The notes: a model not told the origin generated them from the sequence alone. A stretch of DNA of 64,000 nucleotides from Cladopsammia gracilis (GCA_022457155.1 JAJGOT010000051.1:434001-498000); one strand, 5' to 3'. Positions 1-12,493 are shown, counted from the stretch's first letter. Made by a program: numbers and translations.

Positions 1-386
1 ATTAAATACCAATATTTATATGATTTTTTTAACCTTACCATTTTTAAGATGGTAAGGTATCTTTGGTGGCTACACGGTGCGTATCGGATAATAGAAAGAG
101 GATAGGCCTCTCCCGCTATAAAATTGTATACGTCTGCGAGATGGAAAATATGTGTAGATCGTGTTATGTGCGCGCCGGCCTCGCAGATCTCGAGAACGAA
201 AAGTAAGTCAAGTTTATCAAGCGGGCGATTTTCTATCGAAGAAGGAACCAAACCGGACCAAAACAATTTCGATTTGACACTTTTTCATTTCTTGGCAATA
301 TGACTTGCTTTAACGTTGCATGTCTCTCTATGTAGATTGATTCTTGACTCAGTTAATAAATTAGCACTGGAAAAACAAGTTTTTAC

Positions 387-480
387 CTCGAGAATCTGAA
401 GTATGAAGTAGCACCTCCGCCATGTTTGTTATTTTGGTATTCCACGTGTTGGCGTCCTTCACCATGGCAACAAATCCATC
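387..480 (-). CDS. candidate internal exon of an unidentified minus-strand gene
   Basis: On the minus strand a polypyrimidine-like acceptor ending TTTTCAG precedes a 94-base segment open in one frame, which ends CTCGAG just before a GTAAAA donor. The translation begins DGFVAMVKDANTWNTK and ends LLHTSDSR, a normal-looking mixed protein sequence. I do not recognise the family. It lies 85 bases downstream (in minus-strand sense) of another protein-like ORF at 565-759, and the two could be parts of one gene running away from STK40. No obvious standard donor links them, so the gene model is uncertain. A chance open segment remains possible. Confidence 0.35.
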
Positions 481-564
481 CTGAAAATAATTAAATTATT
501 GAAAACAAACGATTTTTTTTTCCGAAATAAGAGGTCAAATAAAATAGCATAGAAACTTTGAGTT

Positions 565-759
565 TCAAAGAACATGGAGTTGCTTATCTAAGTTGTAAGG
601 AAAGGAAGCTAGGAAAGGAAATATTAAAAGTATGATTTTATTTGAGTTAAATTTTTTTTTTTCGTGCCAGGCTCGAATCGCCTTGTTTTGGACGGGAGGG
701 TCTGAATTCCAATCAAATTGTTTGAATGGATTCACTTCCGACACTTCCGATGTGGACAT
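565..759 (-). CDS. candidate first exon, head-to-head with STK40
   Basis: An ATG on the minus strand at 759 lies only 63 bases from the STK40 start codon on the other strand. The first 33 or so residues (MSTSEVSEVNPFKQFDWNSD, then a segment with QNKAIRAWHEK) look like real protein. After that the frame runs into an A-rich tract with low-complexity hydrophobic residues and a stop at 565, which looks like intron. A true exon would therefore end near 660, but I see no good GT donor there; only weak or GC-type sites are present. If real, STK40 and this gene are divergently transcribed and would share a promoter or overlap in their 5' leaders. Function unknown. Confidence 0.27.
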   Translation of the reverse strand: MSTSEVSEVNPFKQFDWNSDPPVQNKAIRAWHEKKKFNSNKIILLIFPFLASFPYNLDKQLHVL

Positions 760-822
760 TCAATTCCCTTTCAGTGCGGGGAAGATTGATTCTGTGTTGT
801 TGTGCGTAATAACGCTTTCAAA

Positions 823-3800
823 ATGCGATCCAGCAGCAGTGGAACAACAGGAGTAAAAAGAAAGGCGTCTTGTCTCGAAGAGGGAGAGTCGTCGTCAACT
901 TCTTCGAATACAAAGTCATCACTGAGTTCGCGAAGGGCTCTGATTAGAGCTTCGAATCGTGGAACGCTGAAACGCGCTGGGCCGTATTTACTCGGTCCTA
1001 GATTGGGAAATTCGCCTGTGCGAAGCATCGTTCAGTGTTTAGCCAAAAAGGATGGCACAGATGACTTTTACTCGATCAAAATTCTGACATTAGCGGATCC
1101 AGGACGCGAGAGCCAAGACGACAAACAGGGGAAAATGTTGCTACACACCGAGTATTCACTTCTCTCCCTCTTGCACGATCAAGATGGCGTAGTTCACCAC
1201 CATGGACTATTCAAAGACGAATACTACGAGGAAATCCCCCCTGATAAAGACTCTACTTCTGGGGGAACGATTCATCGCTCTCAACAAAACGCCGTTGCGA
1301 GACAATATCGCATTCGACATCGTCTTTGTTTGGTTCTTGACTGTCTCTGTGCTCATGATTTTAGTACGGACACTACCGATTTGATAAATCTTCAACATTA
1401 CGTGATCAGGGAGAAGCGATTGTCCGAAAGAGAGACAATTATAATTTTTCGCGACATCGTTAGAGTGGTGGAGTGCTTGCATAAGGTAAGACTGTATAAA
1501 GATACAAATTGATATTGGCAAAATTAGGTTTGTGGTGTGTTATAATTGAAAACCTGATGGTTTTATACTCTCTTGCGAAACGTTTTGTACATTGGTGGTC
1601 TAATTCGTTTATCCTCGGTATATAACTTAAGCTTATTTAATTTCAACTACTTCTTTCAAAATGAAGTTTTCATTTGATTTCGTTTTAAAGTAAGCTTGTT
1701 GTTTTTAAAAGATCTTTTTCCTTTGCTTTGAAAATGGGGTCAGTTGCAATTCAAAAGGAAAATAATATTTCGCGTAGGTGTCGATTTCCATTTGAGTCAT
1801 GTAACTTACGGTACTGTAATCACGGATTGCCCTCGTTGAACCCATTAAATTCTAACCTTAGGGAAGTGTTTACTTGATTTTCTGATTACAGCCATTAGAC
1901 ATAAGACTTATACCAACCGAGTTCCCTGAAATATCGGAGGATCTTCCGGTTTGTAAGTTTCATTTTGCGAATGCCGGATATTCTAAAATTTGCCAACGTG
2001 GGCGGTTCATAATCACACACTTCAGATCAGGAAATCTGTGAGAGACTCGTTTGAACAGTTTGTACTCCTACGCTGTGGTAAACGTTGTTAAGTCTGTTTG
2101 AGTTCCTGTAATCTAACTGCGTGGGCTGAAAAGATATTGCCGCGATGAAAGTTTGTTACTCATTTTTTTATGCACTTTTTTTTACGCCCTTGTCACTTTA
2201 TAATAAGCTTAAGTCTTATGTGTTCAACACATTTTTCATGTGGTAAGTTTGTCAAATATTCAGTGGTGATTTAATAAATGAAAACATCAAGTTGGATTTT
2301 TGCATAGAAATGTCATAGAATAATGTTGAAAATCGAGCTATAATAGTTCAAATCTTCTAGGAAACAAATTAACTCCAAACACTCATGCACCTTTGATGCA
2401 TCATGCAGGTCAAGATGTGGGTGTCTGTCTCACAATGTACGTCACCTTTAGAACAATCAACATTTTTAAACAGTGGACGCAGGAAGTTGATTTCTCTTTC
2501 AAGGCTTTGTTTATGTGTAGTTAAGCTGGTAACCTTTATAAGAAACAGTGTTTCTTTACAGTCTATAATTTGCACACATAAAATGAGTTCACAGAGTAAA
2601 TACTGACTTCCTGAAATATAATAAGAAATAATTCAAAAAAATCTCTTGGATCAGTGCAGTCGCAAGAAGTTTGTCAAAGGAACACCATCCCACCATCATA
2701 ACAAACCTTATATGTAATTTGTGATAATCGGTATTGACATAAATTAATATTTTGCCGACACGAAACAGAGAACTGGGTGCGAGCGTAGTACGCTTGGGAT
2801 CATGGGTAGTATGTTTGTAAAGAGACGGTTGAGAAACTTGTGACATTCTACGGTCAGCCTTGCCACTAGCACTTTCTCTTTAGGTTTATTTTTATTGTGT
2901 AATTAGCGTCATATGATTTGTTTTTAGATCAACCTTAAAACCCCGAAGGTAGCGCCTCTGCATTTGGTCGGGGGTACACGGTCCCTATTTTTCCTAACAA
3001 GGGGTTTTTTGGGGTTTACGTGTCCGGCTTTGGCGCATGTAGGACGTTATTTGATGTATCTCTTAACCACTTTGTTGTAAGATTATTGTTGCAATTAAAA
3101 TATATCTTGGGCCTGGCTGACCAACGCGCCCATGCCTCAACTTGTGAGTGTGTTCGGTTGTGTAGTGAAGGCAAAATTTCCATGTTATATCGCCTAATGT
3201 AACCAAATATACAACTAAATTGAGTAAAAAGATTATATAGAGCAAAACAGAAGCAAAAGTATGGAGATAAAGTGCAGGATAACAAGCATGGAAGTGGATA
3301 TTTTTTATTTTGTGACAGGCGGTCAGGAAATAAAAATTTTCATTGTTGAATGACTTAGTTCTTGTGGAAAGCCATTATTTTGTTTCTTTAGTTAAAGGGA
3401 GGGTTTCATGGTTCAGTGCACTGGAAGCGAGTGGAAAATGTCGCGGCCAGTTAGCTGATTGAATGGATGATTATACATACTCATGGATGATTATACGTGT
3501 GCGCCATGAAAGCCACCAGAGTAGAGAATAAATCATTTGGGTCAAAGGTTTTATTCAGTGTTGACTTTGTCGGTGTAACGTGTTGAAATTTTCTCTGAAT
3601 TTTGGTCATCCTTCACTTACTGTTTGGACTAATTATAGTATGTGATTATTGAAGTAAATGTGAGTGGTTTTTTAACCGATAAAAGTGGTAAGAAAGCAAA
3701 TAAAGCATTTTAATTTGTGCACATGCGCCGAACCGTGAAACTATCCCTTTAATATGTCTTAGCTTTCATCACTTTGGTGATTCATTCTTCCTATTTTAAG

Positions 3801-6800
3801 GTTATGAAACAAGCTTAAGCAAGCTGCTGAATGAAAACACAACATACCATCCAGGACACTGTCCCTTCAACCTGAAGTTTAATTTGTTGACCAGAATTTT
3901 GTTAACAGGAAGTTTGTTAAAGGAAGGAAGTTGGAACAATAGAACCGCCAACCTCTGAAATACAACTGTAACAATGATGCGATCCAGGGCAAGCAGAAAG
4001 AAATTACATCTTTCCACAATTTCTTCAGACTAAATTTGCAAAAGCCTGTGAACACTTCAAACATCAAAACCTCTGAACCTTTAAATTTTTTGTTCTTTTA
4101 AGATATGAAATAAAGAAAAATTACCAGCAGAAGATCAGACAAGACAAATCCGCACGTAGGCTAAGAATACCTTGCTAGCCACCAGGTGACCTGGTGGGTA
4201 GCAAAGAAAAGAACAAAGGTTGAATTAACTTTACATTCAGAAAATTTAGCAGCATGCAGTAGACAAATGCTCCTCAAAGGGACCCAATGTTTCAAACTGG
4301 AGTCGCCATTTGTGATTCACTTATCATGATTTGTGTCACATAATTCACCATTTATGATTTGCTGATTGTCAGGAAATGATGAAGGAAATTTTCAGATCGA
4401 TCGTGTTCATGGATGTTTCTATTTCAGTAATTTATTATTTTTGAACCCATTTTATGGGTGAATTCCTAATCACCATAAATCAGTCTTATCTTGGGCAAAT
4501 CATAGCCAACAAGTAATGTTTGAGAAACCCAGCTATACACACTGCGGTGACAATTTCACGATAAGAGTTACCCTTCTTGTCAAATTCAAAAACAGAACTT
4601 GCATGTGGAATTAGGAATGTGAGGCACATGAGCCTTGAGTTAGTGTTAACCCTTTTGCATTGAGAGTCAATAAGGGAGACATGTTGTGCAGTTCTATCTT
4701 TCAAGTCTGTCAACGAAATTCTGCCTCATGAATATGCAATTAACCCCAAAAAGACAAACGTGCAACTTCCTGTAGTGATTTCTTAACTTCTCTGTTTACA
4801 TATTCATAACCTATAACCTAACAGCCCAAAATCATTAATTATCAAAATGAATTTTTAGATTTCAGAAGTCAAAATAACTAAGGATAATCGCCTTAAAAGG
4901 AGAGTCATATTTGGGGCATGAACATGTTGTTTTTATCCGACTTTTTTGAAACAGCTGGTTGCATATAGCTGAGATTTCAACAAGAAGAGCTAATACAGAT
5001 GCGCGGGTGGAAGAAATGACCCTATAATATAACAAATATTTTATAGGATTCTTTGTTCCTTTGCATTTACGTGTACTTTAATCTTCAATGAATAGCAAAG
5101 AAGAAAGAAATGGCCCTAGGATTTTGTAAAAAGCGAAAATTCATTTAGACCCTTCTCCAAATTTACTGTTAACTAGTTCTTATAATGAATTCATCATTTG
5201 TTTGGAAGCACAGTTACATTATTGATATAATTGTTCATTTGCAGAGGAACATTGTTCACAGAGACTTAAAGCTTGGAAACATTGTGCTGAATAGAAGGTA
5301 ATAAGACAGATGTATATTGTTATGCATGCACTTTGCAATAACATGATTTTTTTTTTAATTTTTAACCCATTGACACTTGAAGTGCCCCAAACCGCCCGTG
5401 CAAGACTCCACTGCTTTAAAAAATTGCAACTTTCTCAATCGTGCAAACATTGTTTTAACTAGCAGTTGGTGAGCATTGATCACAAATTATCAGCATTCCA
5501 GAAATATTTCCATGTAATATAAATTCATAGTTTTGTTTTAAAACACTACCGGCTTACATGTGTATGTAACAATCTTTTCCTCATAAAATTAAGTACCCAA
5601 TGTTGCTTTCTTGTCAGAACAAAGAGAATAACAATCACAAATTTTTGCCTGGGGAAGCATCTAATAAGAGACAATGATTTGTTGAAAGACCAAAGAGGAA
5701 GCCCAGCATATATCAGTCCTGATGTCTTGAGTGGTGAGTAACACTTGTTCAAAACTATATACCATTTGAAGTTATGATACAGAAGATAATACTTGAGTGT
5801 GCGGAGATATGATTTTTCTCTTTGAATATTCATCTCATATATGAGTGAGTGCAGTGAACGAGTGAGATGTCGAGTTGAACACAAGAAGAGAAATTTCATA
5901 TCTTCAAGCGGCCATGTATTATTTTGTTTATTATATAAACGACACTAATTTCAAAGTTTTAAACAATTTCCTGAAGATTTCCAAAGATTTTTGAAAATTC
6001 TCAGAATACTGTATGAAGGTTGTATAAATGTTACCGATCATTTCCATAATTTTCTGAAGATTGCCGAAGGTGTCCAAAGAATCCGAGGAAGATTGAAGAT
6101 GTTTTAATTGTATGTGGGCAAACATGGTATCTCCACATGTGTCGAAAAATGATTTTTTTTGCAGCGGGAGAAAACTTTATATTTCACCGAAGTTTATATA
6201 TAAATAAAATGAATTTATTACCTTTCAAAAATTTGCCTTAATTGTTGACAATCAATCTCAGATGTCATTCTGAAAACTCAGTTTTTTGACCCTTACTGCT
6301 TCTCTCTTTCATTTTTGTCTGTAGGAGCTCCATATTCAGGGAAAGCAAGTGACATGTGGGCTCTGGGAGTTGTTTTGTACACTATGTTATATGGTCAATT
6401 TCCATTCTATGACAGCATTCCCCATGAGCTATTTAGAAAAATCAAAACTGCAGAGTTTCTGCTACCAAAGTAAGTTGTGAATGAACAATGATGATTTTGA
6501 AAAGATGTAACATCATCAACAGTAACCGTTTTCCATTTATTTACTATAAAATAAAATATGAGCTCCTGGGACCACTTAAGTTTGTTTAACTTTTTTTATT
6601 CTTACACTGTGGGATTAAGGGGGTATTTTTCCTCCAGAAAAAGAAATAAACAGGATAATGCTTTTAAGCACTCTGTGACATGTGCGTTGTGACAGCTGAG
6701 GTTTTTTTAATATAAAGCCAGGGTTATACATGCTCAAGGCTCCACACTTAAAAAAGTAAGCCAAAACACACAAAATTCTGTCACACATGAAGTAATATGA

Positions 6801-9800
6801 AAGCAACAAACAACCCTGTCAAACATGAAGTACTTGTTAATATTTGCCAGCAGTTCTGGACATAAGTGTTGACCATACCCCTTGAAAAGAGCCTGTTCGT
6901 AGGCTGCTTTGGGAGTGTAGTTGTAAAGTTTGTAATATGAAAATTGAAGGATATTCAGTCTCTTTGTGAGCACATAGAAGTTGTTAAGAGTATCCTGGGA
7001 GTGAAATGGTTGCACAGTAACTGAATGAATTGAGTGAATTATGCTCTGTATACTTTTCATTGACGTTTTTGTTGCTGAACATTTCTTTCAGTGATGGCCG
7101 TGTGTCAGATAACACTAAATCACTCATTGGACTGCTCCTGATGTTGGATCCACAGAAAAGACTCACAGCATCTGGTGTGCTTGATTTCCTCAGAAATACC
7201 ATGACAGCTTGGTAAGTGGCACAAGGGATTTCAGCTGCCAACGACTGACAACTCTTAATAGGCTAAGTACACAGTGGACCCGTGACAGTGGACTGCTACC
7301 TTGCAACCACATTATTCATACAACCACCTCATTATTATAGCTTTTATTATAGTGCCTCATTATTATAGCTCATTATTTTAGTTAACTAGGTTATCATAGA
7401 CAGTGATTGCTGCGCACGTACGTGATATGGCCTGGATAAATTCTGCTCATAAAATGGCTTATCCTTTCTGCAGGCAATGCTCGTAAAAATCGCTTATTCT
7501 GCTCGTACACCTAAATTCTGCTCGATACTCTGGCCTTATGTATTTTCGCAAATATGGAAGGGAGCTGGGCCTAACCCCTAATACTAATTAGATATTCATT
7601 ATGCGTAGCTGAATTGTAATTCATCATGACTTCAAAGTATGTGATAGAATCATCTGAGCGCGTTTTAGCTAATAATCACATTAATCACAAGGTATTTTCC
7701 ATTTGTTTCGTATTTAGTTTTTAACTGTTCTTACAACTATTATGCATTTCATTTTGCTTGAAAAATTACATATAAAATCAATTCCTTTCCACCTTAATTA
7801 CAGTTTTCTTTGTCACTATAGACAGCAGTTGCTTGTGTTTCGAGAATAACTTCATTGATGTCGTCGTCCGAAATTTCATCAAAGTTTTTGTTGATGTTAC
7901 CACGCTTGTATTCTTCGAAAACATTGAATAATTCTTGAATAGTGTGATAAAAAGTTGTAAAGATATTGATTCGTTGTTCTTGTCTGTGATGAGAACACTG
8001 GCCAAAAGTTGCTTTTTGCATTTTGACTGCAACTGAGACAGACTGCAACTGAGACGTTTTCTTTGAATCATATTTAGTGCCCAATAAGAAAAAGGAGAAT
8101 GGTTAGCAAAACGATAAATCCAATTTCCATTCAAATGTTCAGCAAATTTAATGAGATGCTTTATCCTGTTGCAAAAGGGGATGTCTCTATGAGATTGGTT
8201 GGGTCACCTTTACCATCGGGAAACAATGTTGGAAAAGCCAACAACACGCCTTTTATGACTTCGAAATGAAAAAAAGTCCCGATAGGAAGATTTGTATGCA
8301 TTTAAAGTGGTAGTAAGAGAGCAGAAAGTGGAAAGCGTAAAGTGCGAAATGCAAATCTGATTTTGTTTACACGCCGTACAATTGCTCGACCTAATGTGGC
8401 CGAGTTTTTGGCTTTGGTTTCTTTAAGGGGTGTCGGGCTAAAAGCGAAAAACAAACTGTATTAGCGCGCGCTAAAATGGAGAATTAATGTCGTCAAATTG
8501 CGTCAGCAAAGTACAAATTAAAGTTCAAAAATGAAAAATTCAAATTTGAAAAGTTAAATTAGAACGAAATGTCACTCAAAAATTGCGCAAACACAAAATG
8601 TCACATTACGGACATATGTAGTTGCTCTTCATCAGGTTTCTTCTTTCAACCATGCAATTGCTGACTCGAGAGAAATTACTGCGTTTAGCAACTCGAAAAT
8701 ATTCATCGTTTTCTCTCAAAATGATAATTTTACTCGCCATGTGATCGCGACAGTAATTCGCTATTTCAGCGCGCGCTACTGAATACAGTTGATTTTCGCT
8801 ATATAGCGCGGCACCCCTAAAAGTAACCAAAACCGAGTTTTTTAAATATTTCTCAAAAACTACTGATAACACAAAGAAACAGTCAATAAAATATTTCTTA
8901 CAAAGTAAATGCACATTCAAAAAGGTTATTTCCTTAACCATAGCTTTTCAATAATTCTTGAAAATTCTTAGAAAAGTCTGCAGATTGTGAATTCTGAAGC
9001 AAGACATGCTCTCACTTTGCGATAAATCTGGATAAAAGTATCCTGACAGGGACTTAGATACCTGTACGCACGTGCGTACCTGAAAAAGTCGAAAAATAAG
9101 TAAAAATGAATAAAGTATAGGACCTTGATTTGGCGATTGTGCGTACCTGTGAAAAAGTCCTGGCTACGCCCATGGCTGATCCTCAAAAGACGATTTAATC
9201 GCTTTCAGCTCTCTTGCCTACTAATATACCAAGTGTAAAGAATACTCACCTTCAGAAGCGATCGAGGTCCGACAATACAAAATACTGTTTGCATGTGTTT
9301 AACGGAAAGGGAATGACGCAAATAAAGGCACGCATCAGCATGACGCACGCAGAGAGTTGTGGGACAGCGTTTCCTAGGAAACCATTGCATTTTCAGCATG
9401 GCTCGCAAAGGATTGTGGTAAAAAAAACAGTGATTCTAGATTTTTTCTGCCTTTCTGGATTATGAACTGCTGCTCCGCTCACAGCAATTAAAAAGTCTGA
9501 CCCACCCAGTTTGCATTGCGCGCTTCTCTTATTGTTATGATACGGCTCTATTCCATATTTGGGTAAGCATTTCACCTCTTGCACGAATGAATTTCTCATC
9601 TACAATACAATATGGACTTTCGGGGGCCCTGAAAATGGTGGATGGACCAACGTAGGCGCCCAATGCAAACTGGGTGGGTCAGATTCTTTAAGTTAAATAC
9701 AAGGCATTCATGGAAAACTGGTCTAGTTCAGTGTAATTACGAGTAGCATTTTTATTAATAGGCTTTATAGATACGTTAGTAGAAATATTGTTAGTAGAAA

Positions 9801-10674
9801 TTATCATGTAGTTGTATTTTATTTTGTAGCAACCTGATGAATTTTTACCGTGTTAAAACAAAGATTTGAGATTTGAGATGAGCTTACAGCAATTTCTAAT
9901 GTCTAGTCCTTGTTGGGAAAATACAATTTAAATTTGAATAGCTCATGCAGTCATTTGCTCATTTTAACCCTTCCACTTCCAGAGTCAATTATGGAGACAT
10001 GTAGTGTAGTTCTAACTTTTGAGTCTGTCAACGAAATCCTATGGTGTGACCATTCAAATGAAATCTTTTCGGCAGTGCTTTCGCGTGGCACCATTTGTCT
10101 TTCAATATTGTATAAAATGAATTTTAGAATTTTTCTTGAAGTTGAAGAGTTAAAAGCCCTGTTGATACGACATCCCCTTTTTAACACAATGATTTTTTTT
10201 ATGGCTTATTGGTAATCACATCAACAGTGCGTTCCACTGTAGATATAATACATATGCAAAACAGATCGTAACAATGAGGGAATAAAATGCTTTCACGACG
10301 TTATTGCTAAACGTAAATTTAACGGAAAGTGTCCGTAGTGCAGGTTTGTCGAGTGTGTTAAAATTGTTTCATTTTTCATTTTCTTTTGTGATCACAGGTA
10401 TTTGTCAACTACAGCAAGCGAGCCTGCTCAAGTAGTTCCGGATACCGATGAAGAGTCGTCAACAGAGAAGAAAGGGGCATTTGAGAATTCATCGAGGCTC
10501 AGACCACCAGAACTTGAACTCCGTTTCTCTAAATTTCGTGACGCCGTGACCAACAAAGAGCCCAGAGTCACGCTCACACGCGAAAGCCTCACGCAGCCAC
10601 CAATAAGACGGATCTGCGAAGATGCCCGACCCTTGACGGCTGCTGAAATTCTTGCTCACCGTCATCTGCTTTAG
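823..10674 (+). CDS. STK40: STK40 (SgK495) pseudokinase, six exons, complete
   Basis: Exons are 823-1485, 5245-5297, 5618-5733, 6325-6469, 7092-7211 and 10398-10674. All introns are GT-AG and phases are consistent, giving 457 residues (about 435 in human). The protein has a Ser-rich N-terminus, then [15 protein letters not shown] at about 51-65, matching the degenerate glycine loop of STK40. K86 sits in the VAIK-like position (FYSIKIL). The catalytic loop HRDLKLGN (226-233) is kept, but the DFG motif is replaced by N247-F248-C249 and the APE motif by S272-P273-D274. This matches the known pseudokinase nature of vertebrate STK40, which acts as an adaptor for the E3 ligase COP1 rather than as an active kinase. 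The C-terminal exon carries QVVPDTDEE at 377-385, aligning with the COP1-binding VP motif of STK40. I start at ATG 823; in-frame sequence upstream has only a GTG. The large introns hold MITE remnants. Confidence 0.95.
2577..2660. repeat. dispersed repeat fragment
   Basis: The stretch with GAGTTCACAGAGTAAATAC and ACTTCCTGAAATATAA closely matches an arm of the fold-back element at 43399-43786, including a shared downstream ATCAGTGCAG-like tail. It is therefore a fragment of the same family. Borders are approximate. Confidence 0.55.
4265..4460. repeat. dispersed repeat fragment related to the 43399-43786 element
   Basis: The succession of ATTTGTGATTCAC and GATTTGCTGATTGTCAGG, then GATGAAGGAAATTTTCAGATC and a TTTCTATTTCAG stretch, parallels 43560-43740 in the same order and orientation. 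It is a diverged copy of the internal part of that element. Ends were not determined. Confidence 0.5.
4647..4725 (-). repeat. partial copy of the TTAA/CCCTTT MITE family
   Basis: Begins GTTAACCCTTTTGCATTGAG and continues with a GGGAGACATGTTGTGCAGTTC block and GTCTGTCAACGAAAT. These correspond in order to the reverse complement of the better-preserved copy at 33626-33927. Only one end is recognisable. Confidence 0.55.
9494..9685. mobile_element. MITE with about 25-bp terminal inverted repeats
   Basis: The left end AGTCTGACCCACCCAGTTTG, continuing CATTG, is matched in inverted orientation at the right end by CAATG followed by CAAACTGGGTGGGTCAGATT. The element is about 190 bases, non-coding, and lies inside STK40 intron 5. 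The superfamily was not identified. Confidence 0.75.
9964..10160 (-). mobile_element. degenerate TTAA/CCCTTT MITE copy
   Basis: Starts TTAACCCTTCCACTTCCAGA and then follows, in reverse complement, the internal order of the element at 33626-33927: a GAGACATGTAG block, AACTTTTGAGTCTGTCAACG, GTGTGACCATTCAAATGAAA and the GCACCATTTGT block. It carries one copy of the internal unit where the other element has two. The second end is degraded. Confidence 0.7.
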
Positions 10675-11757
10675 TTGACGCCGTTTACCCTAAAATTCAC
10701 GACGTCGGCTTTTGTCAGGTGTTAGTGATTATTATAGTGCGCTTTATTTTCTTTACGACGACAGCAAAACTTATATGCCAGGTTTTGCAGAGAAATTATA
10801 ATGAAAACAGGTAGTGTATATAGACAAAATTGTTCAATAGCTTAACATACGTAGCGTTTTCATACGCCGACTCAGAAGGTATACCACGTCATAAATTAAG
10901 GTTTAAATCCAGGAGGGGTGGGGTAGAGGGAATTAAATATTCACAATCCGTGTCAAACAAAACATAAAGGGTAATAGAGGATGTAAAGATCATCAGCAGA
11001 GTATCTTTTTGTTTCTTTAATATTGTATATATATCATGCGTTCTGTTCTGTTATACTCTTTTGATGTCGTTTAGAGCGGTTTGTTGCCTCGCAACGCAAT
11101 AAGTAACAGGTTATCATTTAGGGCTCGTTTGGATTTTTTCCTTCTTTCACCTCAATTATACTATCGGACATTATTCCTAGTACGTACCATTGACGTTTCA
11201 GTGTAAAGTTTCGTAATGTTCTCATTAATTATACTTACTAAATGCCGTAAAATCTATCAAGAATTTGACGTGTCGTCAAAGAATTTGACGTGTCGTCACT
11301 TAAGACAACACTTGGGGGAAATCTAAGATTATTATCGTTGGCAATCTGCGCGACTTCATTTTCACTTCATGTTGTAAGTCGACATTATTATATTAAAACA
11401 TTAGTCGTAAATACCATTTTCAGTTATTCATAGGTTGTTTAAAACAAAGAACTAATGTCATGCGTGCTCTTATTGAACACACACTTACTAGTTTCGGTGG
11501 GCAACGAACGAGGATGATTGACACTATTATGAAATCTAGTCATCTCCCGTTCTCGTTTGCCCCCATATATACCAGTGTGTACGACTCTCGTTTTCTTTTC
11601 TTTTTTGACGCCGAATTGGATCGTTCACCAAGTAGCGAAACGCGCGCGCGGGCCGCAAGTGGAAAAATTTCCAGCGAGGAAAGTTCAGGCAAGTTTTTGG
11701 CGGAAATATTTTTTCATGCGCGTTTTCGCTTCTTACTCGGCGATCCACGAGAGAGGG

Positions 11758-11968
11758 CAGCTATTTCAATTAACCTTGTCGGATGAAAGCTAGGGAGCGG
11801 CGCAAAAGAAACTTTTTTCCCGCTCGTCGCATCGCTCATTCGCGCCCTTTTGTTTTCGTTTCGCCGCTCCCAACTATCCGCATGCCTGGAACAGGCGCTC
11901 GGTATACTCGTTCGGTCTTCACTTGTAGGCTTTGAGCTTTCACCCGACAACGTTAATTGAAATAGCTG
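11758..11968. mobile_element. MITE with CAGCTATTTCAATTAA inverted ends
   Basis: The left end CAGCTATTTCAATTAACCTT continues into GTCGGATGAAAGCT and is mirrored by a right end reading AGCTTTCACCCGACAACGTT followed by AATTGAAATAGCTG. A second internal pair (GGGAGCGGCG and CGCCGCTCCC) deepens the hairpin. About 210 bases, GC-richer than its surroundings, non-coding. Confidence 0.75.
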
Positions 11969-12200
11969 TATTCACTAATATGCATGATCAATAATACATG
12001 TCTTTTAAAATGGCAAATGTGTTGTCATAGATAAAAGATATATGTATATGTATAGCTAAACGCATCAAAGCATTTTCACTTGTTTAGAGAACGCTAACAT
12101 AATTTCGATGTTTTCTTTGTGCTGGCTGTAAATAACCATAAAATTCTACCATGATCATGCTGTAAGGGGTGAACTCCCGAACAGTCAAGCCCAAATCATA

Positions 12201-12493
12201 CCGTCCAGAAGGACGTCGGACACCTAATTGAGACTTACATAACGGAGTAACTGGTCAGCTTTCAGTTGAGGTTAGGGATAGCAGTTTATATAGTTAAATT
12301 AGCCGAGGAGCTAGGTGGTACAGTGGTACGGTAGGCTATGTAAGCCTAAGCCTAGCCGAGGTCACAGGTTCAATCCTGAGTGGGGATTTTAGATTTTCTT
12401 TTTTACACTTAAAAATGTATTGAAAATAAAATTCTAAGTGTCGACATTACGTTATGTAAGTCTCAATAAGGTGTCCGACGTCCTTCTGGACGG
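12201..12493. mobile_element. TA-flanked MITE carrying a tRNA-like sequence
   Basis: A 43-base inverted repeat with one mismatch bounds the element: left CCGTCCAGAAGGACGTCGGA at 12201, right ending in TCCGACGTCCTTCTGGACGG at 12493. Both ends abut TA (12199-12200 and 12494-12495), as expected for a Tc1/mariner-type target site. The centre holds a tRNA-like unit, annotated separately. Confidence 0.85.
12301..12390 (+). repeat. tRNA-like (SINE-head-like) sequence inside a MITE
   Basis: A box-A-like TAGGTGGTACAGTGG at about 12313-12327 is followed 40 bases later by a near-consensus B box, GGTTCAATCC at 12367-12376. This is the layout of an internal RNA polymerase III promoter. The sequence cannot be folded into a convincing full tRNA by eye, so I call it tRNA-derived rather than a tRNA gene. 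A T-rich run (TTTTCTTTTTT) lies just downstream and could terminate Pol III. Confidence 0.5.

Larger units (their letters stand above)
1486..5244 (+). other. STK40 intron 1, no gene seen
   Basis: This 3.76 kb intron is AT-rich and holds no supportable coding sequence. It contains fragments of repeat families seen elsewhere in the window: around 2577-2660, 4265-4460 and 4647-4725. Near 4176-4204 a short perfect palindrome (CCACCAGGTGACCTGGTGG) is flanked by GCTA/TAGC. Small ORFs here have no protein-like composition. Confidence 0.7.
7212..10397 (+). other. STK40 intron 5, no gene seen
   Basis: This 3.2 kb intron holds no supportable coding sequence. Around 7315-7380 is a short AT-rich stretch with repeated ATTATTATAG units, and 7395-7535 holds several CTGCTCGTA/CTGCTCATA-like repeats. 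Two MITEs, at 9494-9685 and 9964-10160, are listed separately. Confidence 0.7.

Noticed and set aside
802..822. Upstream GTG start in frame with STK40
   Set aside because: GTG is not a usual nuclear start codon; ATG at 823 begins the conserved-length protein.
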